Source of the DNA: Faecalibacterium langellae
GTDB lineage: Bacteria; Bacillota; Clostridia; Oscillospirales; Ruminococcaceae
NCBI RefSeq assembly: GCF_002549775.1
Contig: NZ_NMTR01000014.1
Location: 117,718 to 181,717, forward strand
DNA: 64,000 nt
Direction of reading: 5' to 3'
Shown here: positions 48,189-57,050 of the stretch, in pieces
How positions within the stretch are numbered: position 1 is the first letter of the stretch
Layout of the letters: every line of letters starts with the position of its first letter
Program-made: the position numbers and the translations under genes
Notes under the pieces: generated by a model
Seen by the model: only the letters and a program-made list of their open reading frames with translations
The model's database searches: none
Told to the model about the DNA's origin: nothing

Positions 48189-48736
48189 TATACAGTTCGT
48201 TTTACTTCTTTGCAGTTCGACAATCTGTTGCTGACTTTGTCCGCCAGCGGGGAGCCGAGGGCTCCGGCGGCAAGGCCCAGCGCGATGCCGCCCAGAATGT
48301 CGGTGGGGAAGTGGACGTAGAGGTACAGCCGGGTGAAGCCGATGAACGCCGCCAAAACCAGCGCAGGCACCCCGAGCCTGCGGTTTTGGAACCACAGGGC
48401 AAATGCCGCCGCAAAGCCCGACGCCGTGTGCCCGGAGGGGAAGGACCAGCCGTGCGGCCGGGCCACGAGGGTGAGCATCTCCGGCCGGATATCGCAGGGC
48501 CGGGGCCGGGCGAACAGCGGCTTCAGGATAAAGTGCCCGGAGACCATGTACAGGCACAGTGCCAGCGCCATGGCAAAGCCTGCCTTGCGGGTGCGCCGGA
48601 ACGCAAGAGCCAGCACCGTGAGGGCAATCCAGAGCTCGCCGTGGGCTCCGGCGGCATCGAAGAACACGGCCAGTGCATCCAGCACCGGGCAGCGCAGGGC
48701 CTGCAGGGCATCCAGAATGGTAAATTCAAAGGGCAT
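48188..48736 (-). CDS. PAP2-superfamily membrane phosphatase
   Basis: 182 residues, about five membrane helices. Catalytic motifs in order: KPLFARPRP (KxxxxxxRP type), PSGHTASGF, and RLYLYVHFPTDILGG (Rx6HxxxD). Dephosphorylates lipid phosphates, for example undecaprenyl or phosphatidylglycerol phosphate. Monocistronic; the minus-strand promoter TTGTTC-N17-TACCAT lies about 40 bp upstream. Confidence 0.92.
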   Translation of the reverse strand: MPFEFTILDALQALRCPVLDALAVFFDAAGAHGELWIALTVLALAFRRTRKAGFAMALALCLYMVSGHFILKPLFARPRPCDIRPEMLTLVARPHGWSFPSGHTASGFAAAFALWFQNRRLGVPALVLAAFIGFTRLYLYVHFPTDILGGIALGLAAGALGSPLADKVSNRLSNCKEVKRTV

Positions 48737-48807
48737 CGCGTTTGCCTCCCGTCTTGTCTTTCTGCTTTTATGGTAGCACAGCGGGCAGTGCAGAACAAGG
48801 ACGAGAC

Positions 48808-48836
48808 TTGTACAAAGAAGAAAGAAATGTTAAACT
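48808..48836 (+). promoter_or_regulatory. promoter of the M50-like gene
   Basis: TTGTAC (48808-48813), 17 bp, TAAACT (48831-48836). Confidence 0.6.
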
Positions 48837-48907
48837 GAAGATAAACAGGACTGGAAAAACCAAAATTTTGCAATAAACAGATAAAATAATACAAAGAGGA
48901 ACACGAA

Positions 48908-50041
48908 ATGAAGCGGGAGAAGAAGGCAAAGCAGGATCACGGCACCGTGTTCAGCACGCTGTGCATGGTGCTGTTCGGCGCGGCGCTGGGCATTTTTGCG
49001 GGCAAAGATCTGTTCGAGATCGTGGAGGGTGTTTCCTTCGGGGAGTACCTGCTGCATGTCGCCTGGCTCATCGTAATGATGACGGCGGTGTTCTACCTGC
49101 AGACCATCCTGCACGAGGGCGGGCACCTGGTGTGTGGCCTGCTGACGGGCTACCGGTTCGTCTCCTTCCGCATCGGCAGCTGGATGGTGCAGCGGGAAAA
49201 CGGACGTCTGCGCTTCCACCGCTACACGCTGGCGGGCACAGCCGGGCAATGCCTGCTGGCCCCGCCGGAATTGACAAACGGGAAAATGCCCTATAAACTC
49301 TACAATCTGGGCGGCGTGCTGGCGAATCTGCTTGCGGCGGCGCTGGCGGGCCTTCTGGTGGTGCCGTGCCGGAACGTCTGGGACGCAAAGGTGCTGTTTG
49401 AAATGCTCTGTGTCGTTGGCCTTGGCACTGCGCTGACCAACGGCATCCCGCTGCGGGTGCAGGGCGTAGCCAACGACGGGGCCAACGCCCGGGACCTGGG
49501 CAAGGACCCGGCGGCGCTGCGGGCGTTCTGGGTTCAGCTGAGCATGAATGCCCGGCAGGCTGAGGGGGTGCCCCTGCGGGAGATGCCGGAGGAATGGTTT
49601 GCGCTGCCGGATGGCGGGCTGGACAACATCATGCTGGCTTCGCAGGCTGTGCTGCACGCGAACCGTCTGATGAGTGAGCAGCGCTTTGCCGAGACGGCGC
49701 AGTGCATCGACGCGCTGCTGCAGGGGGATACGGCCATCCTGTCGCTGCACCGGAAGCTGCTGCTGTGCGACCGGCTCACCTGTGCACTGCTCACCGGCGA
49801 GGACGCCGCGCCCTGGCTTGTGCGCTGGAACAGCAAGGAGATGAAGGCGTTCCGCAAACAGATGCGCAGCTTCCTGAGCGTGCAGCGCACGGAATATCTG
49901 GCGGCCCTGCTGGCGGAAAGGGATGCTGCCAAGGCGGAAGTTTTCCACCGGAAATTCGAGCAGCGTGCAAAGACCTACCCCTATGCCGCCGAGGCGGCAG
50001 ACGAGCGGGCGCTGGTGGAGTTGGGCGCACAAATGGCATAA
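48908..50041 (+). CDS. membrane zinc-metallopeptidase-like protein (M50-like)
   Basis: 377 residues. Membrane helices near 20-65, then YLQTILHEGGHLVCGLLTGY with HExxH at 69-73 inside a hydrophobic segment, which is the site-2-protease layout; further helices at about 130-190, and a soluble helical C-terminal half (200-377) of unknown kind. No clear NPDG-type second motif, so catalysis is uncertain. Divergent from the PAP2 gene; ended by a bidirectional terminator shared with the sucrose operon. Confidence 0.65.
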   Translation: MKREKKAKQDHGTVFSTLCMVLFGAALGIFAGKDLFEIVEGVSFGEYLLHVAWLIVMMTAVFYLQTILHEGGHLVCGLLTGYRFVSFRIGSWMVQRENGRLRFHRYTLAGTAGQCLLAPPELTNGKMPYKLYNLGGVLANLLAAALAGLLVVPCRNVWDAKVLFEMLCVVGLGTALTNGIPLRVQGVANDGANARDLGKDPAALRAFWVQLSMNARQAEGVPLREMPEEWFALPDGGLDNIMLASQAVLHANRLMSEQRFAETAQCIDALLQGDTAILSLHRKLLLCDRLTCALLTGEDAAPWLVRWNSKEMKAFRKQMRSFLSVQRTEYLAALLAERDAAKAEVFHRKFEQRAKTYPYAAEAADERALVELGAQMA

Positions 50042-50075
50042 AAAGACCCCTGCGGTGCTGGCCGCAGGGGTCTTT
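50041..50075. terminator. bidirectional terminator, M50-like gene and scr operon
   Basis: AAAGACCCCTGCGG-tgctgg-CCGCAGGGGTCTTT. Confidence 0.9.
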
Positions 50076-50082
50076 GGCATCA

Positions 50083-51042
50083 TCAGAGAAGTTTGTCCAG
50101 CGTTGGGTAGCTGTCGATGGCACCATGCTGCTGCACGCTGATGCCGCAGAACTTGTTGGAGAAAGCGAGGTATTCGTTCAGCTTCGTTTTGCTCAGCTTC
50201 GCCAGCTTTTCCAGCGTTACGCCGTCGCGGGAAAGCTGCCACAGGAAGGAGCCGATGAAGCCGTCGCCTGCGCCGGTGGTGTCCACGGCCTTCACTTTCT
50301 GGCAGGGGGCAAAGCCGTGGGCCGTGCGGGTATAGGCGTGGGCACCTTCGCTGCCGCAGGTGTAGAGCACCAGCTGCACATCGCCCACAAACAGCTGCGG
50401 CAGGGCCGTTTCCATGTCCGCCGTGCCGGTGAGAAACTCCAGTTCTTCGTCCGAAATTTTCAGGATGTTTGCAAGCGGCATAAACTGCAGCACGGTCTCG
50501 CGCAGCATCTCGCGGTCCGGCCAGAGGGGGAAGCGCAGGTTTGGGTCAAAGCTGACGATGGCTCCGGCCTCCCGTGCGGCGCTGATGGCAGCTAAGTGGG
50601 CGTGGCGCATGGGGCTGTCCACCAGCGAGACGCTGCAGAAGTGCAGGGCAAAGGCGTCGGCGAACCAGGCCGGGTCGATCTGCTCCGGTGCATACAGCAG
50701 ATCTGCCGATGGTTTGCGGTAGAAGCTGAAGGTGCGGTTGCCGTCTTCCTCCAGGCTGACGAAGGCCAGGGCCGTGTTGGCCTTGTCGGTGAAAGCCAAG
50801 TGAGAAAGGTCGATGCCGCAGGCTTCCAGCTCCCGGGCGATCTTGTGGCCGAAGGGGTCGTCGCCCAGCTGGCTCAGAAAGGCGCTTTTGCCGCCCAGCC
50901 GGGTGAACGCGGCGCACACATTGGCCGGTGCGCCGCCGGTGCGCGGGCTGAAGGACGGCACCTCGTCAAAGGAGCAGCCCACCTTGGACGGGATCATATC
51001 AATGAGTGCTTCGCCGATGGAAAAGAGCGTATCGCCGGGCAT
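50083..51042 (-). CDS. scrK: fructokinase, PfkB family
   Basis: 319 residues. RTGGAPANVCAAFTRLGGKSAFL near the N-terminus and the anion-hole/base motif DTTGAGDGF at about 253-261. Phosphorylates the fructose released by the adjacent GH32 enzyme. Third gene of EIIBC-scrB-scrK, 21 bp after scrB. Confidence 0.92.
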   Translation of the reverse strand: MPGDTLFSIGEALIDMIPSKVGCSFDEVPSFSPRTGGAPANVCAAFTRLGGKSAFLSQLGDDPFGHKIARELEACGIDLSHLAFTDKANTALAFVSLEEDGNRTFSFYRKPSADLLYAPEQIDPAWFADAFALHFCSVSLVDSPMRHAHLAAISAAREAGAIVSFDPNLRFPLWPDREMLRETVLQFMPLANILKISDEELEFLTGTADMETALPQLFVGDVQLVLYTCGSEGAHAYTRTAHGFAPCQKVKAVDTTGAGDGFIGSFLWQLSRDGVTLEKLAKLSKTKLNEYLAFSNKFCGISVQQHGAIDSYPTLDKLL

Positions 51043-51063
51043 AGAGAACCTCCGAAAATCTTT

Positions 51064-52461
51064 TTATAAACTGTAGACCAGCGCATCCGTGCCGCTGATC
51101 TTCACCGCAACATCCCCAGCTGCGGGGTAGTACCGGGTGCTGAACACGGCCGCGCCGTCGTTCAGGAAAATTTCCAGCGAGGAACGGTCGCCCACCACCC
51201 GCACGCTGCGGCAGGGAGCAGAAAGTTTTGTGCGGCGCTGGGTGCGGCCGCTTGCCTGTGCAGGGTCGGTGAACTGCAGAACACAGGTGCTGTCCTGTTC
51301 AGTATACACCAGCTCCACGCCGCGTGCAACGGTGAGGGCAAAGTCCCCGGCGGGCGCGGCGGTCAGGTCGAAGCAGGGGGAGAGGGATGCTTCCTCACCG
51401 TTCCGCAGTGTCAGGGCTGCGGCGCTGCGGCGGGCGTCCAGCTCCGGCACCGGGGTCTGCAGCAGGGTGCCGCCCGGGCCTTTGGTCAGCAGGCGCGGCA
51501 CGGTAAAACAGTGCTGCCAGCCGTGGGCCACCGTGGGTGCGTTGCCGTAGTCGGCGTCGGGCATGCCCATCCAGCCGATCTGGATGCGGCGGCCATTCTC
51601 GTCCACAAAACTTTGCGGGGCGTAGTAGTCAAAGCCTGCGTCCATCTCATGGAACTCGCCCAGCGTGCATTCTCCGCGCCAGTCGCCGTACACGGCAAAG
51701 TAGCCGCAGCCGTAGACGTTCTGGCACGCGATGCCCTGGGGCGACACGGCCAGATACCACTGGCCGTCGAGGCAGAACAGGTCCGGGCACTCCCACATAT
51801 AGCCGAAGGTTTCCGGGGTGGTGAGGGTATTGATGTGGTTCCAGTGCAGCTTGTCGGTGCTTTCCAGCACCAGCACCTCGCCCTTATCTTCCAGCGTGCG
51901 GGCACCCAGAACCATGTAATACTTGCCCTCGTAGGCGAACACTTTCGGGTCCCGCACATGGCAGGTGAGCCCGGCGGGGTAATCCTTGTTGTACAGCAGG
52001 CACTGCTTGCTGGCCACCGTTTTGCCGTCGTGGCTGACGGCAAGGCAGACGTTGTGCCCACGGCCCTGCTTGATGTAGTCGTAGTCGCCGGGGTGCTTCA
52101 CGTTGCCGGTGTAGTAGAGGTACATCTCGGTGCCCTCGATGAGCGCTGAGCCGGAGTAGACGCCGTGGCAGTCAAACGGCTCGTCCGGGTAGAGCATCAC
52201 GGGCAGCGGTTCCCAGTGCATAAGGTCAGTGCTGACGGCGTGGCCCCAGTGCTTGACGCCGCCGGTCACATCAAAGGGGCCGTACTGGAAAAAGGCGTGG
52301 TACTGCCCGCCGTAGACGCACAGGCCGTTGGGGTCGTTCAGCCAGCCCACCGGCGGCTGCAGATGGAACTGCTGGCGGTAGGGGTCGGCTTCCACATCGG
52401 CCTTGCCGAGGGACTCCACCAGAGGGACAAGCTTTTTCAGATCGCGCTGGAGTGCATTCAT
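51064..52461 (-). CDS. scrB: sucrose-6-phosphate hydrolase, GH32
   Basis: 465 residues, cytosolic. Five-bladed propeller with nucleophile WLNDPNG (Asp43), HVRDPKVF (transition-state Asp) and WECPDLF (acid/base Glu); then a C-terminal beta-sandwich. Splits sucrose-6-P into glucose-6-P and fructose. Its ATG overlaps the stop of the PTS gene (ATGA). Confidence 0.95.
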   Translation of the reverse strand: MNALQRDLKKLVPLVESLGKADVEADPYRQQFHLQPPVGWLNDPNGLCVYGGQYHAFFQYGPFDVTGGVKHWGHAVSTDLMHWEPLPVMLYPDEPFDCHGVYSGSALIEGTEMYLYYTGNVKHPGDYDYIKQGRGHNVCLAVSHDGKTVASKQCLLYNKDYPAGLTCHVRDPKVFAYEGKYYMVLGARTLEDKGEVLVLESTDKLHWNHINTLTTPETFGYMWECPDLFCLDGQWYLAVSPQGIACQNVYGCGYFAVYGDWRGECTLGEFHEMDAGFDYYAPQSFVDENGRRIQIGWMGMPDADYGNAPTVAHGWQHCFTVPRLLTKGPGGTLLQTPVPELDARRSAAALTLRNGEEASLSPCFDLTAAPAGDFALTVARGVELVYTEQDSTCVLQFTDPAQASGRTQRRTKLSAPCRSVRVVGDRSSLEIFLNDGAAVFSTRYYPAAGDVAVKISGTDALVYSL

Positions 52462-53846
52462 GCCTTGACCTCCTCAGGCTTCCAGATGACCCAGGTGACG
52501 GCAAAGGACACGCCGAAGGAAATCGCCATCATGATGATGTACTGCAGGGGCATATGCAGGTGCAGCAAGATGCCGAAGACGCCGGTGACGCCGGTGCCGG
52601 TGGCACCCAGACCCACGATGCTGGCGTACAGAGCGCCGCAGGCACCGCCCAGCAGGCCGCCGAGGAAGGGCTTGAAGTAGCGCAGGTTCACGCCGAAGAT
52701 AGCGGGCTCGGTGATGCCCATGCAGGCAGACAGGGCAGAGGGCAGGGCCATGGACTTGACCTTGGTGTCCTTGGTCTTGAGGGCGACGGCCAGAGCGGCA
52801 CCGCCCTGGGCAACGTTGGCGGCACTTGCCAGCGGCAGCCAGTAGGTGTAGCCGTAGCGGGCCAGCTGGCCCAGGTCGATCAGGGTGTACATGTGGTGGA
52901 TACCGGCGACCACGGTGATGGCATACAGGCCGCCCATGATGAAGGAGCCGATGCCGTAGGGCATGGTGATGAGGGCCTGCACACCGGTGATGATGCTGTT
53001 TTCCAGTTTGGTGAAGACGGGGCCGATGGCGGCGAGGGTCAGGTAGCCGGTGACGAACACGGAGACCAGCGGGGTGACGAACAGGTCAAACATGGCGGGC
53101 ACGACCTTGTGCAGACGCTTTTCGATCTGGCACATGAGCCACACGGCGATGATGACCGGGATGACGTGGCCCTGATAGCCCACCAGCGGCACCGAGTACA
53201 GGCCGCCGAACACCGGCTGCATCACGTTGACGCCGTTCGAGACGGTCCAGGCGTTCTGCAGGTCGGGGTGGATCATGATCATACCGATGACTGCGCCCAG
53301 ATACGGGTTACCGCCGAACACTTTTGCGGCAGAGTAAGCGATCAGGATGGGCAGGAAGGTGTAGGCCGTGTTGGAGAACAGCTTTGCAAAGACATACACC
53401 GAGCCGGTGGTGTCGATGTTCAAGAAGCCGTTGTTCACCATGAAGTTCAGTGCTTCCATGATGCCCATGAGGAAGCCAGACGCCACGATGGCCGGGATGA
53501 TGGGCACGAAGATGTCGCCCAGGGTCTTGATGGCACGCTGATACCAGGGTGCCTTGGCGGCAGCGGCCTGCTTGACTTCTTCCTTGGTGCCGCCCTCGAT
53601 GCCGGCCAGCTGGATGAACTCGTCGTAGACCTTGTTCACCGTGCCGGTGCCGAAGATGATCTGCAGCTGGCCCTGCGCCTCAAAGACGCCCTTTGCGCCT
53701 TCGGCGTTTTCCAGCTCCTGCTTGTTGACTTTGCTGTTGTCCGCAATGACCAGACGCAGGCGGGTGGCGCAATGCGCTGCCGAAACGATGTTCTCTTTGC
53801 CGCCGATGCAGTCCAGAACCTGCTGTGCCGCGTGTTTGTAATCCAT
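52458..53846 (-). CDS. scrA: sucrose-type PTS EIIBC component
   Basis: 462 residues from ATG 53846 (AAAAGGAG upstream); the longer reading begins upstream of the -10 box. EIIB domain 1-90 with phospho-Cys26 in AAHCATRLRL; EIIC membrane domain from about 105 (GDIFVPIIPAIVASGFLMG) with the sugar-site GIHHMYTLIDLG. No EIIA domain, so it relies on a EIIA encoded elsewhere. Sucrose specificity is inferred from scrB and scrK. Confidence 0.92.
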   Translation of the reverse strand: MDYKHAAQQVLDCIGGKENIVSAAHCATRLRLVIADNSKVNKQELENAEGAKGVFEAQGQLQIIFGTGTVNKVYDEFIQLAGIEGGTKEEVKQAAAAKAPWYQRAIKTLGDIFVPIIPAIVASGFLMGIMEALNFMVNNGFLNIDTTGSVYVFAKLFSNTAYTFLPILIAYSAAKVFGGNPYLGAVIGMIMIHPDLQNAWTVSNGVNVMQPVFGGLYSVPLVGYQGHVIPVIIAVWLMCQIEKRLHKVVPAMFDLFVTPLVSVFVTGYLTLAAIGPVFTKLENSIITGVQALITMPYGIGSFIMGGLYAITVVAGIHHMYTLIDLGQLARYGYTYWLPLASAANVAQGGAALAVALKTKDTKVKSMALPSALSACMGITEPAIFGVNLRYFKPFLGGLLGGACGALYASIVGLGATGTGVTGVFGILLHLHMPLQYIIMMAISFGVSFAVTWVIWKPEEVKA

Positions 53847-53885
53847 AGCTTTCTCCTTTTCCTGAATGTGGGTGGGCAATTTGCT

Positions 53886-53913
53886 TGAAATCGGTTTCAC
53901 TGACATTATTATA
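53886..53913 (-). promoter_or_regulatory. scr promoter (-10) and LacI-type operator
   Basis: Minus strand TATAAT at 53908-53913 (weak -35 TGGAAA 17 bp upstream), followed at once by palindrome TGAAATCGGTTTCA (53886-53899) with the central CG of LacI-family sites. It differs from the CRE consensus at the two positions next to CG, so it fits the adjacent LacI protein better than CcpA. Confidence 0.75.
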
Positions 53914-54083
53914 CGCTGAACAGCAAATTGTTTCCATTCGCAGGGGGCATAAAATTGGGACTGGTTCTGTTATTGATTTCACATGGTTTCATATGGCATA
54001 TGGGTAAAAGTGCTTTGCCGGGCGGGGAAAATTTGTGCTTTTCCAGCTGGCGCGATGCTCCCGCAGGGAGCCAACGCCAGCAG

Positions 54084-54214
54084 ATGCCGTTTGCCGTTAC
54101 GGCCCCTCCCGTGAAAATGTGTTTGGAGCGGCCCGCAGGCCGCGACAAACACGAAATATAAAAAATAATTTTTCCGCTGATATTGTCAGAGCGCAAGCGG
54201 AGACAATTTTAAAT
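54084..54214 (-). repeat. UNCG/pseudoknot element, copy A
   Basis: Read on the minus strand: P1 ATTGTC/GACAAT (54207-54182) with loop TCCGCTTGCGCTCT, ATCAGCGGAAAAATTATT, P2 TGTTTG..GCGGCC and GGCCGC..CAAACA with tetraloop TGCG, then TTTTCACGGGAGGGGCCGTA. Starts 3 bp past the lacI stop codon. A further hairpin (GCTGGCG/CGCCAGC around GCTCCC/GGGAGC, 54052-54082) continues it. Confidence 0.8.
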
Positions 54215-54216
54215 CG

Positions 54217-55203
54217 TTAGTCCCCGGTACTCTCCCGTTCCATCAATTCAAACCCCAGCATCTGGCTGCGGGGCACGGCGTGCGGGTCGGCCAGCAGGTC
54301 CATCAGAAGGGCGGCGGCATCGCGCCCGGCGGTCTTGTAGTGCAGGTGGGCACTCGTCAGCGGCACAAAGGCATTGCGCCCCACCTTGCTGTCGCCCACC
54401 GATGCAATCATGACATCTTCCGGGATGCGGATGCCGTGCTCCCGGCAGTACTGCATCGCCCCCAGCGCAATGGCGTCGGTGGCGCAGAACAGGCAGTCAA
54501 TGTGCGGGTTCCGCGCCAAAAGCTTTGCAGCCTGTTCGTAGCCGGATTCCTGGCTGAACTTTGCCACAGCCATCCGTTCCGGGTGCAGGGGCAGCCCGGC
54601 GGCTTTCAGGGCGGCTTCGAAACCCGCCCGCCGCTGCTGGCCCGCACACTTGTCCAGCAGGGTCACGCCGATGTAGCCCGGGGCCCGGCGGCCCTTCGCC
54701 AACATGTGGGCCGTGGCAGCCTGCGCGGCCCCCGCGTCGTCGTGGTACACCGAGCAGCAGCCGGGGAAGTTCTGGCCTAAGATCACGATGGGCACATGCA
54801 GATGCTCCAGCAGGGTTTTGTGCTCCGGGGTGTAGAGTGCTGCAATGAGAATGATGCCGTCTACCGTATGCAGGCGCAGGGTGTCCAGCGCCTGCAGTTC
54901 TTTTTTGGTGTCGTTGGCGGTGTTGATGAGCAGCAGCTGATAGCCGGATTCTTCCAGCACGCTGCCGATGCCTTCCACCATGCGGGGGCAGCTGTCGCTG
55001 GAGAGCTTGGGCAGGATGACGCCCACCTGCCGGGTGCGGCGGGTGCGCAGCATCTGGGCCTGCATACTGGGGCGGTAGCCGGTGGCCTCCACCGCCGCTT
55101 CGATCTGGGCGCGCTTTTCGGCGCTGAGGTAACCGCCGTTGAAGTAGCGGCTCACCGCCGCCTTGGAGACCCCGGCATATTGGGCAAACTCGGTGATATT
55201 CAT
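54217..55203 (-). CDS. LacI-family repressor, probably of the sucrose operon
   Basis: 328 residues. N-terminal HTH MNITEFAQYAGVSKAAVSRY with hinge region, then a periplasmic-binding-type effector domain (VGVILPKLSSDSCPRMVEGI onward). GAGG precedes the ATG. Same strand and immediately upstream of the scr operon, whose operator is LacI-like, so a ScrR role is likely. The gene is bracketed by inverted copies A and B of the UNCG element. Confidence 0.9.
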   Translation of the reverse strand: MNITEFAQYAGVSKAAVSRYFNGGYLSAEKRAQIEAAVEATGYRPSMQAQMLRTRRTRQVGVILPKLSSDSCPRMVEGIGSVLEESGYQLLLINTANDTKKELQALDTLRLHTVDGIILIAALYTPEHKTLLEHLHVPIVILGQNFPGCCSVYHDDAGAAQAATAHMLAKGRRAPGYIGVTLLDKCAGQQRRAGFEAALKAAGLPLHPERMAVAKFSQESGYEQAAKLLARNPHIDCLFCATDAIALGAMQYCREHGIRIPEDVMIASVGDSKVGRNAFVPLTSAHLHYKTAGRDAAALLMDLLADPHAVPRSQMLGFELMERESTGD

Positions 55204-55230
55204 AAAAGCAACCTCTTAAAATATATAGAC

Positions 55231-55398
55231 CATTTAAAATTGTCTCCGCTTCGCTCTGACAATATCAGCGGAAAAATTATTTGTATATCTGTAAATCAGA
55301 AAAGCCTGCGGGCTTTTCTGATTTACTTTTTCACGGGAAGGGCTGTAACGACAAACGGCATTTGCTGCTGTCGGTCTTGCGACCGTCGCGCAGCGACT
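55231..55398 (+). repeat. UNCG/pseudoknot element, copy B
   Basis: P1 ATTGTC/GACAAT (55239-55263) with loop TCCGCTTCGCTCT; ATCAGCGGAAAAATTATT; P2 15 bp (55292-55306 with 55311-55325) capped by TGCG; then TTTTTCACGGGAAGGGCTGTA and ACAAACGGCATTTGCTG; then CGGTC-ttgc-GACCG and GTCGC-gca-GCGAC. Reverse-oriented relative to copy A. Confidence 0.8.
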
Positions 55399-55670
55399 TC
55401 AAACGGCGGAACACAAAAAATCCTCTAGCGAAGCGACTTGGATTTTTTGTATGGAGCCCTTCTGCTTTGGGGTCTGAAAGGGGCGAGTAGCCCCTTTCTC
55501 GTCAGGGGTAAGTGGAGTCCAGAGGATGAGAGGGGCGCGTCGAAACGCCCCTCTTGTCCTCTGGCCCAGCGGAGCGTCCGGCGGCGCTGCCGCCAACAAA
55601 AGGCATATAACCTGCCCTACTCGAAATCATTCTGCACGGAAAGCCATTTTACACGCTCTATAGCCTTTTT
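55399..55670. other. hairpin-dense non-coding stretch before the MATE gene
   Basis: No gene. Successive stems: AAAAAATCC/GGATTTTTT (55415-55448), AAAGGGGC-gagta-GCCCCTTT (55477-55497), CCAGAGGA..AGAGGGGCG/CGCCCCTCT..TCCTCTGG (55519-55564) and GGCGGC-gct-GCCGCC (55580-55594). Short open frames here are by-products of the stems. Confidence 0.6.
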
Positions 55671-55673
55671 ATG

Positions 55674-55702
55674 TTGACTTAACAAACGCATTGTGTTACA
55701 AT
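55674..55702 (+). promoter_or_regulatory. promoter of the MATE gene
   Basis: TTGACT (55674-55679), 17 bp, TACAAT (55697-55702). Confidence 0.8.
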
Positions 55703-55745
55703 ACCCCACTGTGTACAACGAATCGTGAAAAAAAGGAAAACTTTG

Positions 55746-57047
55746 ATGAACCTGACAAAGCAATTCTTTAAATATGTATCGCAGAACATCTTCGGCCTGC
55801 TGGGCACTTCGTGCTACATTCTGGCCGATACCTATTTTATCTCGCAGGCGGCGGGCACCGACGGCGTCACCCTGCTGAACCTCTGCCTGCCGGTGTATAA
55901 CTTCATCTTTGCCATCGGCTCCATGATCGGCCTGGGTGCAGCCACCCGCTACGCCATCCTCAAAGCCCAGGGCGATGGCCGCTGCCAGAAGTATTTTTCC
56001 AACGCCATCTTCTGCGCCTGTGCGCTCAGTGTGCCGTTTTTGCTGGTGGGCATCTTTGCACCCGGGGGCCTTCTGCGGCTGATGGGCGGCGATGCGGGCA
56101 TCGTGGCGCTGGGCATCCCATATGCCCGCATCTTCCTGATGTTCACGCCCTTTTTCATGTGCAACTACATTGTGTCGGCCTTCGTGCGCAACGATGGCGA
56201 CCCGTCTCTTGCCATGGTGGCGACATTGAGCGGCAGTCTGTTCAACGTGGTGTTCGACTACATTTTCATGTTCCCCATGGGTCTGGGGCTGGCCGGTGCC
56301 GCGCTGGCAACGGCGGTGTCGCCTATTATCAGTATCGCCATTTGCAGCCGTCACTTCTTTAAAAAGGAGAACACCGTGCAGTTCGTGCGGCAGCTGCCCT
56401 CGGCAAGGCTGCTGGGCCAGAGCTGCCAGCTGGGCATCTCCGGCTTCGTGGGCGAGATGAGTTCCGGCGTCACCACCACGGTGTTCAACTTCCTGCTGCT
56501 GGGTCTGGCGGGCAACGTGGCCGTGGCGGCCTACGGCGTGGTGGCAAACTTTGCCCTTGTGGCAACGGCCATTTTCAACGGTGTGGCGCAGGGTGCCCAG
56601 CCGCTGGTGAGCGAGTGCTACGGCAAGAGCGACTGCGCCGGGGCAAAAAAGCTGCTGCTTCTCGGCAGCTGCACGGCACTGGTGCTGGCAGCGGTGCTGT
56701 ACGGCATCATCTTCGGCTTCACCGATGGGCTGGTGGGTGTGTTCAACAGCGAACACTCCGCCCAGATGGCGCAGTTCGCCCACATGGGCATGCGGCTGTA
56801 TTTTATCGGTTACTTCTTTGCCGGGTTCAACATCGTGGCGGCGGGCTACCTGAGCGCTACCAACCGCCCGGTGGAAGCGTCCATCACCTCCATCTGCCGC
56901 GGCATGGTGGCCATCGTGGCCTGCTCGCTGGTGCTCAGCGCGGTGTTCGGAATGCCGGGCGTATGGGCGGCCTTCCCGGCGTCGGAACTGCTCACGGCGG
57001 CGCTGACGCTGGTGCTGCTGTTCCGCGGCAAAAAGCAGAAAGCGTGA
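55746..57047 (+). CDS. MATE-family efflux transporter
   Basis: 433 residues, about 12 membrane helices in two similar halves. DTYFISQAAGTDGVTLLNLCLP and FVRNDGDPSLAMVATLSGSLFNVVFDYIF are the MATE N-half signatures, with NVVFDYIFMF in helix 6. Na+ or H+ driven export of cationic drugs or metabolites. ATG 55746 is 9 bp after AAAAGGA; a GTG at 55725 is less likely. Confidence 0.93.
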   Translation: MNLTKQFFKYVSQNIFGLLGTSCYILADTYFISQAAGTDGVTLLNLCLPVYNFIFAIGSMIGLGAATRYAILKAQGDGRCQKYFSNAIFCACALSVPFLLVGIFAPGGLLRLMGGDAGIVALGIPYARIFLMFTPFFMCNYIVSAFVRNDGDPSLAMVATLSGSLFNVVFDYIFMFPMGLGLAGAALATAVSPIISIAICSRHFFKKENTVQFVRQLPSARLLGQSCQLGISGFVGEMSSGVTTTVFNFLLLGLAGNVAVAAYGVVANFALVATAIFNGVAQGAQPLVSECYGKSDCAGAKKLLLLGSCTALVLAAVLYGIIFGFTDGLVGVFNSEHSAQMAQFAHMGMRLYFIGYFFAGFNIVAAGYLSATNRPVEASITSICRGMVAIVACSLVLSAVFGMPGVWAAFPASELLTAALTLVLLFRGKKQKA

Positions 57048-57050
57048 TCT

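Noticed and set aside
53886..53899. CcpA CRE site in the scr promoter
   Set aside because: The positions next to the central CG do not fit the CRE consensus on either strand; kept as a LacI-type operator.
55399..55599. 66-codon minus-strand ORF
   Set aside because: Entirely in hairpin-dense DNA; composition explained by the inverted repeats.
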